Translations under genes and position numbers: made by a program
DNA from: an uncultured Flavobacteriales bacterium
Lineage (GTDB): Bacteria > Bacteroidota > Bacteroidia > Flavobacteriales_D > Crocinitomicaceae
Direction: 5' to 3'
Assembly: GCA_903945495.1 (NCBI GenBank)
Contig: CAJAVU010000107.1
Span: forward strand, 1 to 64,000
Length of the DNA stretch: 64,000 nucleotides
Notes under the pieces: generated by a model
Databases searched by the model: none
What the model saw: the letters and a program-made list of their open reading frames with translations, nothing else
Told to the model about the DNA's origin: nothing
Shown here: piece after piece, positions 26,866 through 34,547 of the stretch
Layout: each line of letters opens with the position of its first letter
How positions within the stretch are numbered: the stretch's first letter is position 1

Positions 26866-28101
26866 ATGAGTGAAGGAACAAAAAGACCATTCAGTGTGCG
26901 CGAAATTCGAGAAGAATTTCCTGCATTGCGCCAGTTGATTTACAACAAAAATTTGATTTATTTCGACAACGGAGCAACCTCGCAAAAGCCTAAAATTGTG
27001 CTTGATGCGATCAATATGTATTATTCGAAAGACAATGCAAATATTCACCGTGGAGTTCACTTCATGAGCCAAAAAGCGACAACTGAATATGAAGCATCTC
27101 GAATTACGATTCAGAAGTACATCAACGCTAAAAAATCAGAAGAAATTATTTTCACGAAAGGGACAACAGATGGAATCAACCTAGTTGCTTATTCATTTGG
27201 AGAATTACTTTCTGCTGGAGATGAAATCATCATCACAGCGATGGAACATCACTCAAACATCGTTCCGTGGCAAATGTTATGTCAACGAAAAGGCTTGACA
27301 TTGCGCGTAGTTCCTATCAACAAGAAAGGCGAGCTAATCATGGATGAATACGACAAATTGTTGAATTCAAAAACCAAATTAGTAGCTGTAACACATATTT
27401 CGAATACACTTGGCACAATCAACCCAGTGAAAGAAATGGGAGCAAAAGCACATGCTGTTGGCGCGAAAATATTGGTAGATGGAGCACAAAGCATTCAACA
27501 CATGTCAATCGATGTGAAAGACATGGATTGTGATTTCTTTGTTTTTTCAGGTCACAAAGTTTTTGGTCCGACTGGAATTGGTGTTTTGTATGGTAAAGAA
27601 GCGATTTTAGACAGCATGCCTCCTTATCAAGGTGGTGGCGATATGATTTCGAAAGTGACATTTGAGCGCACAACTTATAATGAGTTACCTTTTAAATTTG
27701 AAGCAGGAACGCCGCACATTGCCGGCGGAATTTGTTTAGGGAAAGCATTTGAATTCCTTTCAAGTCTTGACATGGTTGCGATTCAGAAATACGAAAAAGA
27801 ATTGGCAGAATACGCTCAAGACATGCTTGATACCTTTGAAGGTTGTCGCATAATCGGTGAAGCAAAGAACAAAACTTCAGTTGTTTCGTTTGTTATGGAA
27901 GGAATACATCCGTTTGATATCGGAACATTATTAGACAAACAAGGAATTGCGGTAAGAACAGGACATCACTGTACACAACCTTTGATGGATTTCTTTGGAG
28001 TTCCAGGTACGGTGCGCGCTTCATTTGCGTTTTATAACACACGTGAAGAAGTCGATACGTTTATTGCGGCGGTTGAGAAGAGTATTAATATGTTGAAGTG
28101 A
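26866..28101 (+). CDS. sufS: Cysteine desulfurase, SufS type
   Basis: This 411-residue PLP enzyme takes sulfur from cysteine for iron-sulfur cluster assembly. The PLP lysine is in FSGHKVFGPTGIGVLYG (near residue 228), and the persulfide cysteine is in RTGHHCTQPLMDFFG (near 368), the short active-site loop typical of group II (SufS) enzymes. I use the ATG at 26866, because an earlier in-frame TTG at 26854 overlaps the promoter box. The partner sufE follows, then a DUF59 gene, but sufBCD are not in the window. The 151-base gap to sufE holds a 7-base repeat array and a palindrome. Confidence 0.94.
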   Translation: MSEGTKRPFSVREIREEFPALRQLIYNKNLIYFDNGATSQKPKIVLDAINMYYSKDNANIHRGVHFMSQKATTEYEASRITIQKYINAKKSEEIIFTKGTTDGINLVAYSFGELLSAGDEIIITAMEHHSNIVPWQMLCQRKGLTLRVVPINKKGELIMDEYDKLLNSKTKLVAVTHISNTLGTINPVKEMGAKAHAVGAKILVDGAQSIQHMSIDVKDMDCDFFVFSGHKVFGPTGIGVLYGKEAILDSMPPYQGGGDMISKVTFERTTYNELPFKFEAGTPHIAGGICLGKAFEFLSSLDMVAIQKYEKELAEYAQDMLDTFEGCRIIGEAKNKTSVVSFVMEGIHPFDIGTLLDKQGIAVRTGHHCTQPLMDFFGVPGTVRASFAFYNTREEVDTFIAAVEKSINMLK

Positions 28102-28104
28102 TTG

Positions 28105-28139
28105 GAGAACCGAGAACCGAGAATTGAGAATTGAGAACA
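28105..28139. repeat. 7-base tandem repeat array, five units
   Basis: Perfectly spaced units are GAGAACC, GAGAACC, GAGAATT, GAGAATT and GAGAACA. The array begins 3 bases after the sufS stop. Similar period-7 arrays lie at 20594 and 33981. Confidence 0.8.
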
Positions 28140-28164
28140 CAGACGGCAAAGAAAACAATTTGTA

Positions 28165-28187
28165 GGGACATCGATTTATCGCGTCCC
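28165..28187. repeat. Palindromic extragenic element
   Basis: GGGAC (28165-28169) pairs with GTCCC (28183-28187) around the inner palindrome CGATTTATCG (28172-28181). The arms look like those of short palindromic repeats between Bacteroidota genes, of the kind GGGACGCGATAAATCGCGTCCC. No second copy lies in the window. There is no U-tail, so it is not a typical terminator. Confidence 0.45.
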
Positions 28188-28252
28188 AATAGAGAACAAC
28201 ATATAGAAAAAACCAAACTAGTTCCTTTTGCCTAAATATAAAAACTAGAACA

Positions 28253-28672
28253 ATGACTATCGAAGAAAAACAACAAGAAATAATTGACGAGTTCAACATC
28301 TATGATGACTGGATGGAAAAATATGAGTACATCATTGAACTCGGAAAAGACCTTCCAATAATTGACCCTGATAAATTAACGAACGATCGTTTAATTGAAG
28401 GTTGCCAGTCACGTGTTTGGTTGGACGCCGAAGTAAAAGATGGTAAAATGCAGTTTTCTGCAGATTCTGATGCAATTATTACAAAAGGAATTATTGGTTT
28501 GTTGATACGTGTAATGAACGATGAAACCCCTGAGACAATTGCAAAAGCAGATTTACATTCCATCGGTGATATTGGTTTACAAGAACACCTTTCACCAACG
28601 CGTGCAAATGGTTTAGCAAGCATGGTGAAGAAAATGAAAATGGCCGCAATAAAAGCTACAATAAACAATTAA
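28253..28672 (+). CDS. sufE: SufE-family sulfur acceptor
   Basis: This 139-residue SufE takes the persulfide from SufS and passes it to the cluster scaffold. The acceptor cysteine is in LIEGCQSRVWL (about residue 52), and the surrounding motif and the C-terminal helix (HLSPTRANGLASMVKKM) match the family. It has the usual length. It lies downstream of sufS on the same strand, followed after 18-57 bases by the DUF59 gene. Confidence 0.95.
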   Translation: MTIEEKQQEIIDEFNIYDDWMEKYEYIIELGKDLPIIDPDKLTNDRLIEGCQSRVWLDAEVKDGKMQFSADSDAIITKGIIGLLIRVMNDETPETIAKADLHSIGDIGLQEHLSPTRANGLASMVKKMKMAAIKATINN

Positions 28673-28729
28673 TGTTACAATAAACGCAAGATGATTAAGT
28701 CATTTAAATCGTGGCGCAACACTAAAAAA

Positions 28730-29047
28730 ATGGAACAAGACATTATCAAATTAGAAAATACAGTTGTTGAGGTACTAAAAACAATTTACGACCCTGAAAT
28801 TCCAGTCGATATTTTCGAATTAGGTTTAATCTACGAAGTGCGTATTGACGAAGATAAATTTGTTGAAATCGACATGACTTTAACTTCACCAAACTGTCCG
28901 GTGGCTGAAACAATGCCGAAGGAAGTCGAAGACAAAGTTGGTGCAATTGAAGGAGTTTCCGGTTCGAAAGTAAACATTGTCTTCGATCCAGCTTGGGACA
29001 AAGACATGATGAGCGAAGAAGCAAAATTAGAATTGGGCTTTCTGTAA
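28730..29047 (+). CDS. DUF59/MIP18-family iron-sulfur assembly protein
   Basis: This protein of about 105 residues belongs to the DUF59 (MIP18/SufT-like) family. The core motif YDPEIPVDIFELGLIYEV and the block LTSPNCPVAETMP, with its conserved Cys, are present. Such proteins help deliver or mature iron-sulfur clusters. The ATG at 28730 puts the start where homologues usually begin; an in-frame ATG at 28691 would add 13 residues. Context after sufS and sufE fits a Suf role. sufBCD are not adjacent. Confidence 0.9.
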   Translation: MEQDIIKLENTVVEVLKTIYDPEIPVDIFELGLIYEVRIDEDKFVEIDMTLTSPNCPVAETMPKEVEDKVGAIEGVSGSKVNIVFDPAWDKDMMSEEAKLELGFL

Positions 29048-29105
29048 CTTATTGACATTTGGACTTTAGGACAAAAGACGGGATGTCATTAAAAAAATAA
29101 AAAGA

Positions 29106-30350
29106 ATGAGACGAGTAGTTATTACTGGAATTGGTGCATTGACGCCGATTGGAAATAATTTAAACGACTATTGGACGAATTTAAAAAACGGTGTAAGTGG
29201 AGCTGCAACTATCACCAAATTCGATACTTCAAAATTTAAATCGACTTTTGCTTGTGAGTTGAAAAACTTCGACCCAAAAGCCCATTTCGATGTGAAAGAA
29301 ATCCGTAAATACGATTCATTTTCACAATACGCTTTAGTAGCAGTTGACGAAGCTGTGAAACATGGAAACATTGATTTTGACACCTTAAACAAAGACCGTA
29401 TTGGAGTTATTTGGGGTTCAGGAAATGGAGGAATTCAAACCTTCCAAGATCAAATGATGGAATTTTGCGAAGGAGATGGAACGCCACGTTTCACACCTTT
29501 CTTTATTCCTCGTATTTTGGTTGATATTGCATCTGGAATTATTTCCATTAAATATGGCTTACGCGGTGTAAACTTCTGCCCTGTTTCTGCTTGTGCAACA
29601 TCGAATACAGCATTAATCGAAGCGTTCAACTATATCAAATGGGACAAAGCGGACATGATTATTTCTGGTGGATCAGAAGCAGCAATTAATCAAGCGGCAA
29701 TTGGAGGATTTTCATCTGCAAAAGCTTTATCACAGCGCAATGATTCTCCTGAAACTGCATCTCGCCCGTTTGATGTAACACGCGATGGTTTTGTCATGGG
29801 TGAAGGAGCTGGAGCAATGATTCTTGAAGAATATGAACATGCTAAAAAACGTGGAGCGACTATTTACGGTGAAGTTGTTGGTGGTGGAATGGCTGCTGAT
29901 GCTTACCATTTAACAGGAACACATCCAGAAGGAGATGGAGCCGTTTTAGGTATGAAAGAAGCAATGCGTGAAGCTGGAATTACAGCCGATCAAATTGATT
30001 ATATCAACATGCACGCAACTTCAACCGCACAAGGAGATAATTCCGAATTGATTGCTGCAAAACGTGTATTTGGAGAACGAAAATCTTTAGCGGTTTCAGC
30101 TACAAAATCAATGACCGGACATTTATTAGGAGCAGCTGGAGCAATTGAAGGGATTGCATGTGTAATGGCCTTGCAAGAAAATACGGTTCCTCCAACAATA
30201 AACACAACTGAAATTGAACCAGAATTCGTAGATTTATTCGATTTTCCACTAGGAAAGGCAAAAGATAAACAGTTAACGTATGCAATGAGTAACACGTTCG
30301 GTTTCGGAGGACACATTGCTAGCGTTATTTTTAAAAAATTTGAAGCATAA
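29106..30350 (+). CDS. fabF: Beta-ketoacyl-ACP synthase II
   Basis: This 414-residue condensing enzyme elongates fatty acids by joining malonyl-ACP to acyl-ACP. The catalytic triad is visible: Cys in PVSACATSN (near 163), His in NMHATSTAQGD (near 304), and His in TKSMTGHLLGAAGAIE with the conserved Lys. C-terminal NTFGFGGHIAS is typical. The usual partner acpP is not next to it. The following gene encodes an unrelated exported protein and starts 21 bases after its stop, so they may be co-transcribed. Its length and motifs fit FabF better than FabB. Confidence 0.95.
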   Translation: MRRVVITGIGALTPIGNNLNDYWTNLKNGVSGAATITKFDTSKFKSTFACELKNFDPKAHFDVKEIRKYDSFSQYALVAVDEAVKHGNIDFDTLNKDRIGVIWGSGNGGIQTFQDQMMEFCEGDGTPRFTPFFIPRILVDIASGIISIKYGLRGVNFCPVSACATSNTALIEAFNYIKWDKADMIISGGSEAAINQAAIGGFSSAKALSQRNDSPETASRPFDVTRDGFVMGEGAGAMILEEYEHAKKRGATIYGEVVGGGMAADAYHLTGTHPEGDGAVLGMKEAMREAGITADQIDYINMHATSTAQGDNSELIAAKRVFGERKSLAVSATKSMTGHLLGAAGAIEGIACVMALQENTVPPTINTTEIEPEFVDLFDFPLGKAKDKQLTYAMSNTFGFGGHIASVIFKKFEA

Positions 30351-30371
30351 TTCTTCACAAATAAATACACC

Positions 30372-31265
30372 ATGAAAAACACCTTATTAATTGCTGCTAT
30401 TATATGCGTTTATCAATCATTCGCGCAAACCACTCGATCGATAGAAGTTAAAGTGAAGGACACTGTTGAACTAAAAGTTATTTCAGTCGACGTTCAAATT
30501 TCCATTGCTCAAGATTACAGCGATTATTACGGTGAATCCTATGAAGACGAGTATGAAGGATATGACGAAGAGGACTACTACGACTACAATTACGAAGAGG
30601 ATTATTACAATCATATGACGCGTAAAGAAAAGCGTCAAGAGAAAAAAAACAATAAGAAGTTTGAAAAGGAAATGAAGAAATTGGAGGAAGAATTGGCTCG
30701 TTATGAAGAATCCATGCCTCCTATTGTTGAAGAAGTAACGTATGATTCAACAGAAATTGACTATCCAATCGAATCGTATGAAACTTATTATATGACTTTT
30801 GCTGAACGCAAAGCAAAATGGATTACGTATTTAACAGAAAACAATATTCCCTTTGACACATCAGCAGTTGGAACAAATGAATATTCAGATTATGGCTCAT
30901 TCAACATTCAATTGAATAATTTGTCTATGGCTAAAATGGATTTGATTTACCAGTATACAGATTCTGTTGACAACTCATATCCAAGTGTAACGAATACTCA
31001 TTTCGAATCTTTGGAGCCTAAAATGGCAGATGTTTATGCCGATTTATACAAAAAAGCGCAAACGGAAGCAACTTCTTTGGCGAAAGTGCTTGGAACAACA
31101 CCAATGAAAGTAATTCGGGTTTACGAACCCCTTATTGACATTACCAACTTTGGTGAATCATACATTGATATGGTAAATAATCTATTGAAAAAAGGTGATG
31201 ACAATCTGAAACCAGAGAGTAAGAAAACGTATGTGGAACGCATTTTCGTGTTTGAAATAAAATAA
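30372..31265 (+). CDS. Exported protein with an acidic Tyr-rich insert, SIMPL-like
   Basis: This 297-residue protein has a signal peptide (MKNTLLIAAIICVYQSFAQ). Residues about 22-47 and 215-297 (AQTEATSLAKVLGTTPMKVIRVYEPL) resemble the two ends of a SIMPL/DUF541 domain. Between them sits a stretch rich in Asp, Glu and Tyr at about 48-80, followed by a highly charged helix at 82-115 (Lys/Glu, probably coiled coil). The acidic segment could bind cations, but that is inference. The gene follows fabF by 21 bases. The SIMPL link is tentative. Confidence 0.6.
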   Translation: MKNTLLIAAIICVYQSFAQTTRSIEVKVKDTVELKVISVDVQISIAQDYSDYYGESYEDEYEGYDEEDYYDYNYEEDYYNHMTRKEKRQEKKNNKKFEKEMKKLEEELARYEESMPPIVEEVTYDSTEIDYPIESYETYYMTFAERKAKWITYLTENNIPFDTSAVGTNEYSDYGSFNIQLNNLSMAKMDLIYQYTDSVDNSYPSVTNTHFESLEPKMADVYADLYKKAQTEATSLAKVLGTTPMKVIRVYEPLIDITNFGESYIDMVNNLLKKGDDNLKPESKKTYVERIFVFEIK

Positions 31266-31391
31266 TTGGAGCTCCCAACCTTCAAGTTGAAAATTCCTAA
31301 TAAAGCACAAAGTGATTGCACTTTACTTTGAGTTCCAAATTGCTGATTGATTGCCCATTTATGCTTTTTTGAGCTAACCTTGGGAATCAAA

Positions 31392-31964
31392 ATGGAACAA
31401 CTATTACTATTTGTAATTTTTCTGGTGTGTTTTACCGGTTTTGGTCAACATGATTTGACGCAAACAGATCATCAGGCTATAAGGTCAAGGTATTGCCAGT
31501 ACCAGCATTTGGTTATTCTCCAGAAACGAAGAGTTACATTGGTGCAGTTTGTCTAATTAATTTAAATTTCTACCAAGATTGTTTTACGCGATCTTCCAAC
31601 GCCAAAATCGAATTTAACTACTCATGGTATAAGCAAGTGATTCTTGAAACTGACTGGAATTACTTTTACAAACATGAAAATTGGTTTACACAATGACTCG
31701 TAATTTTTTTGGAAATATCCTGATAGCTATTATTGCATCGATACAAAAACGCTCGATTCGTTAGAACCTCTATTTCAAAGCAATCGCATCAAATTACCAT
31801 TAAAACTTTTAAATCAAATCACTCCAAAATTGTTCATTGGTATTGGATTGAAATACTTCGATTACTCCAATCTTAGCTTTTTCAATGAAGTAAATACCTA
31901 TACGGAATTAAGCTCTCAATGCACAATTGGGTTTAAAGTTATGGTATTCGATTTCATAACCTAA
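31392..31964 (+). pseudogene. Decayed Omp85/BamA-like outer-membrane protein gene
   Basis: An exported frame starts at 31392 (MEQLLLFVIFLVCFTGFGQ) and then shifts. A second frame gives LPVPAFGYSPETKSYIGAV, the type of sequence at the start of BamA-like or surface-antigen barrels. After the stop at about 31694, a third frame continues the same protein (FWKYPDSYYCIDTKTLDSLEP ... LFIGIGLKYFDYS) to a stop at 31962-31964. At least two frameshifts break what looks like one gene, and the C-terminal barrel is missing. No working product is expected. Confidence 0.65.
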
Positions 31965-31991
31965 ATACGTATTGTTTAGGCCCCCGTATTT

Positions 31992-32195
31992 GATGGGACG
32001 ATATTTTCAACTACACCTTCACTTATCAACATTAATAACGATGGCGTTTTTGAATTTGTTTTTGCACATTCGAATTCGTTTATGAGTAACAATGTATTTT
32101 CAGAAGTGACATTGCTTGAATTGGAATGGAAGAATCTAAAACCAACATATCCGTGTTTTCTTAGGCCTGAAGGAAACGGGGTAATTCAAAAATAA
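31992..32195 (+). pseudogene. Gene fragment with an FG-GAP/VCBS-like motif
   Basis: An open frame without a usable start reads FSTTPSLININNDGVFEFVFAHSN, which looks like an FG-GAP/VCBS calcium-binding repeat. It ends at TAA 32193-32195. An in-frame stop lies just upstream of it. It is likely the leftover of a secreted surface-protein gene, different from the barrel remnant before it. A very short true gene is less likely. Confidence 0.45.
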
Positions 32196-32330
32196 AGCAA
32201 TTATAATAACTCTTCCATTTACATACTTTTTATCCCCAACTACTAGTCGGTATACTCTGCTTATTATTTGAACCTAATGAAGGAAGTTCCACTAGACACT
32301 TATGTTACATTCTACCTTAAATGCCAAATG

Positions 32331-32338
32331 TATATTTG
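32331..32338 (+). promoter_or_regulatory. -7 promoter box of the haem-motif lipoprotein gene
   Basis: TATATTTG matches TAnnTTTG exactly, 35 bases before the ATG at 32374. It shows that the earlier in-frame ATG at 32302 is not used. Confidence 0.5.
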
Positions 32339-32373
32339 TTTTCAATACTAAGAATCGATTTATAACGACATTC

Positions 32374-32961
32374 ATGAAAACAGCTTTTTTCGCCTTTGTT
32401 TTACTCCTTGTAGGAATTAGTTCTTCTTGCGGAAACAATGATGTACCAGCGGCTAACGACGTACAAAAAGACACGACCGATTACCAAGAAAAAGGACTTA
32501 AGTTGGCTACACAAGCAAAAAATACCTTAGGAAAAAATTTAGTGAATGCGATCAACACACTGAGTGCAGAAAATGCACTTAGTTTTTGTTCTACACGCGC
32601 AATTGCTTTAACGGATAGCGTTGCTGCATCGCTCGATGTAAAGATAAAACGTGTATCAGATAAAAATAGAAATCCTCAAAACGCAGCCAACAACGATGAA
32701 TTGAACTTCATTGAAAGCTTAAAAAAAGCATTGGTGAAAGGTGAAAAATTAAAACCCTTGGTAAAAGAAAATGGAAACACAGTAACAGCCTATTACCCCA
32801 TTTTAACCGATCAACTGTGCATGCAATGTCATGGAAAAATGATAACTGATATCTCACCAGCAACAATGACAAAACTAAAAACCATTTACCCAACTGATTT
32901 AGCAACGGGCTATTCCATCAATGAAGTACGCGGTATTTGGGTTGTTAAGATGAAAAAGTGA
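32374..32961 (+). CDS. DUF3365/Tll0287-like lipoprotein with a CxxCH haem motif
   Basis: This 195-residue protein has a lipoprotein signal with a Ser-Cys lipobox (VGISSSCGN). The mature part resembles the Tll0287-like (DUF3365) domain, with ALSFCSTRAIALTDS and VTAYYPILTDQLC. One c-type haem motif, CMQCH, sits at about residues 148-152. It may carry covalently bound haem in the periplasm and act as a redox sensor or electron carrier; the role is inference. I start it at ATG 32374, the signal peptide start. The neighbouring genes are unrelated. Confidence 0.85.
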   Translation: MKTAFFAFVLLLVGISSSCGNNDVPAANDVQKDTTDYQEKGLKLATQAKNTLGKNLVNAINTLSAENALSFCSTRAIALTDSVAASLDVKIKRVSDKNRNPQNAANNDELNFIESLKKALVKGEKLKPLVKENGNTVTAYYPILTDQLCMQCHGKMITDISPATMTKLKTIYPTDLATGYSINEVRGIWVVKMKK

Positions 32962-33071
32962 TAAAGGAATTATTCCTCTTATTATGGAGAAACTTCAAAT
33001 CAAAATTGAGGAACCTTAAATACAATGTGTGTTCATTTCACCAAGATTGAATCTATTCAACGACTTTTCAT

Positions 33072-33079
33072 TATTTTCG
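33072..33079 (+). promoter_or_regulatory. Possible variant -7 box
   Basis: TATTTTCG, 21 bases before the ATG at 33101, is a TTCG variant of TAnnTTTG. Confidence 0.3.
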
Positions 33080-33100
33080 CACTACAACATTTTCGAAACT

Positions 33101-33973
33101 ATGAAAACACATTCTTTCACCTCATTCAAACCACTCTTTTCTTTGTTCGCTTTCATGTGCTTGTTCACAACCGCTTTTGCGCAACCAACTACTGAACCCC
33201 AAACGGTAGACGTCATCTACATGAAAGATGGTCGTGTGCTACAAGGACAAATATTAATCTTTGAAGAAAAGGATGGCGATATTACTTTTCAAGATAATTA
33301 CGGAAGAAAATACTCGATTACACGTGAAGAATACAAATACTTCGAAGAAAATCAAATTGTAAAAGACCGCAAAAGCAAACGCGATACAGTTGTTTTGAAT
33401 CGCAAAGAAAATCAATTTGAATTTTCAGTAGGTTTAAGCTATGGCTGGTATAACCCAAATACGAGTTTTACTGAAGATGATTATTATTTAGCAAACTTTA
33501 ATAATAGTGTTTATCATCCTATTAATTTACATGTCGGTGTAGGAAAATATTTGAAGCGTAAACATTTTGTAGGTCTTAACGCAGAATACTCAATCATTTC
33601 TGGGATATCTCCAGTAATTAATATAAATGGTCGCTATTCTTTTCAATACGATGCTTACAAGAAAAATACTGCTTTATATATTCCAGTTGAAGTGGGTTAC
33701 ACTTCTCTAAACAATTTCACTAGTTTTTTTGTGCCCGACACAACTTTTTCAGGTGATAAGCAATTAAACTATGATATACGAACATCAGCTGTAAACATCG
33801 GTATTGGACACGGTTTCAATTTCATGATGAAAAACAAACATTCATTCGCATTGGAAGTATTGGTCTATAAGTACTTTATCATGAGCGAATCGTTTCAAGG
33901 TGAAATGCAAGGAGCTCCAACATTCAGTACAAGTCCGATTGGAGGGAAATTGGCGTTTTATGTAAACATCTAA
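33101..33973 (+). CDS. Predicted outer-membrane protein of unknown function
   Basis: This 290-residue protein starts at ATG 33101, the first codon of its signal peptide (MKTHSFTSFKPLFSLFAFMCLFTTAFAQ); an in-frame ATG 72 bases upstream would make an improbable leader. Residues about 35-85 form a small domain (VDVIYMKDGRVLQGQILIFEE) of a kind often found before barrels. After that come alternating strands (FSVGLSYGWYNP, LHVGVGKYLK) that suggest a beta-barrel, ending in LAFYVNI. No family is certain. Confidence 0.65.
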   Translation: MKTHSFTSFKPLFSLFAFMCLFTTAFAQPTTEPQTVDVIYMKDGRVLQGQILIFEEKDGDITFQDNYGRKYSITREEYKYFEENQIVKDRKSKRDTVVLNRKENQFEFSVGLSYGWYNPNTSFTEDDYYLANFNNSVYHPINLHVGVGKYLKRKHFVGLNAEYSIISGISPVININGRYSFQYDAYKKNTALYIPVEVGYTSLNNFTSFFVPDTTFSGDKQLNYDIRTSAVNIGIGHGFNFMMKNKHSFALEVLVYKYFIMSESFQGEMQGAPTFSTSPIGGKLAFYVNI

Positions 33974-33980
33974 AAAATTC

Positions 33981-34029
33981 GTGATTCATGATTTGTGATT
34001 CGTGATTCGTGATTCGTGATTTATGATTA
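33981..34029. repeat. 7-base tandem repeat array, seven units
   Basis: Seven perfectly spaced units: GTGATTC, ATGATTT, GTGATTC, GTGATTC, GTGATTC, GTGATTT, ATGATTA. It lies between the barrel gene and trmL. A single related unit (TTCGTGATTA) occurs at 26790-26799. No spacer-repeat pattern is seen, so it is not CRISPR. Confidence 0.85.
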
Positions 34030-34078
34030 TTAATCAATTTCTACATTAATTCATTCGCACATTGCTACATTAAAATAA

Positions 34079-34543
34079 ATGGGATTCAACATTGTACTTA
34101 TCGAACCAGAAATACCGAACAATACGGGAAATATTGGACGCTTGACATTGGCGTCCGGTTCGACCTTGCATTTGGTGAAGCCTTTTGGTTTTGAGATTAC
34201 AGATGCGCGATTAAAACGTGCTGGATTGGACTATTGGCAACACATCAACATCGTTGAATACGAAAACGTTGACGCTTTCTTCGCGCAGCATGCCGATAAA
34301 CAGTTTGCTTTTTTCTCAAGTCACGGCACGAAAAATCTGTGGGATATTCCGTTTGAACAAAACATGTTTCTTGTCTTTGGGAAAGAGTCAGTTGGGTTAT
34401 CAAAAGAAATCACTGATGCGCATCCAAATGATCAATACAAGATTCCATTATACAGTGATAAAATCAGAAGTTTAAATCTTGGAAATGCTGTAGGAATTGT
34501 AACGTATGAAGGATTGAGACAATTGAATTCAAAAGATCGGTAA
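34079..34543 (+). CDS. trmL: tRNA (cytidine(34)-2'-O)-methyltransferase
   Basis: This 154-residue SPOUT-class enzyme methylates the 2'-OH of the wobble base of tRNA-Leu. TrmL signatures are the opening FNIVLIEPEIPNNTGNIGRLTL, LVKPFGFEITDARLKRAGLDYW, LVFGKESVGLS and the C-terminal knot SLNLGNAVGIVTYEGLRQL. It has the minimal SPOUT length for the family. It stands alone and converges with uvrA, whose stop lies 4 bases away. Confidence 0.94.
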   Translation: MGFNIVLIEPEIPNNTGNIGRLTLASGSTLHLVKPFGFEITDARLKRAGLDYWQHINIVEYENVDAFFAQHADKQFAFFSSHGTKNLWDIPFEQNMFLVFGKESVGLSKEITDAHPNDQYKIPLYSDKIRSLNLGNAVGIVTYEGLRQLNSKDR

Positions 34544-34547
34544 ATCA

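Noticed and set aside
31309-31324. AAAGTG/CACTTT hairpin after the SIMPL-like gene
   Set aside because: The stem is only 6 bp and no T-run follows, so I do not call it a terminator.
31347-31696. Two short plus-strand frames
   Set aside because: They are pieces of one frameshifted Omp85-like gene, so I report the stretch as a pseudogene and not as two genes.
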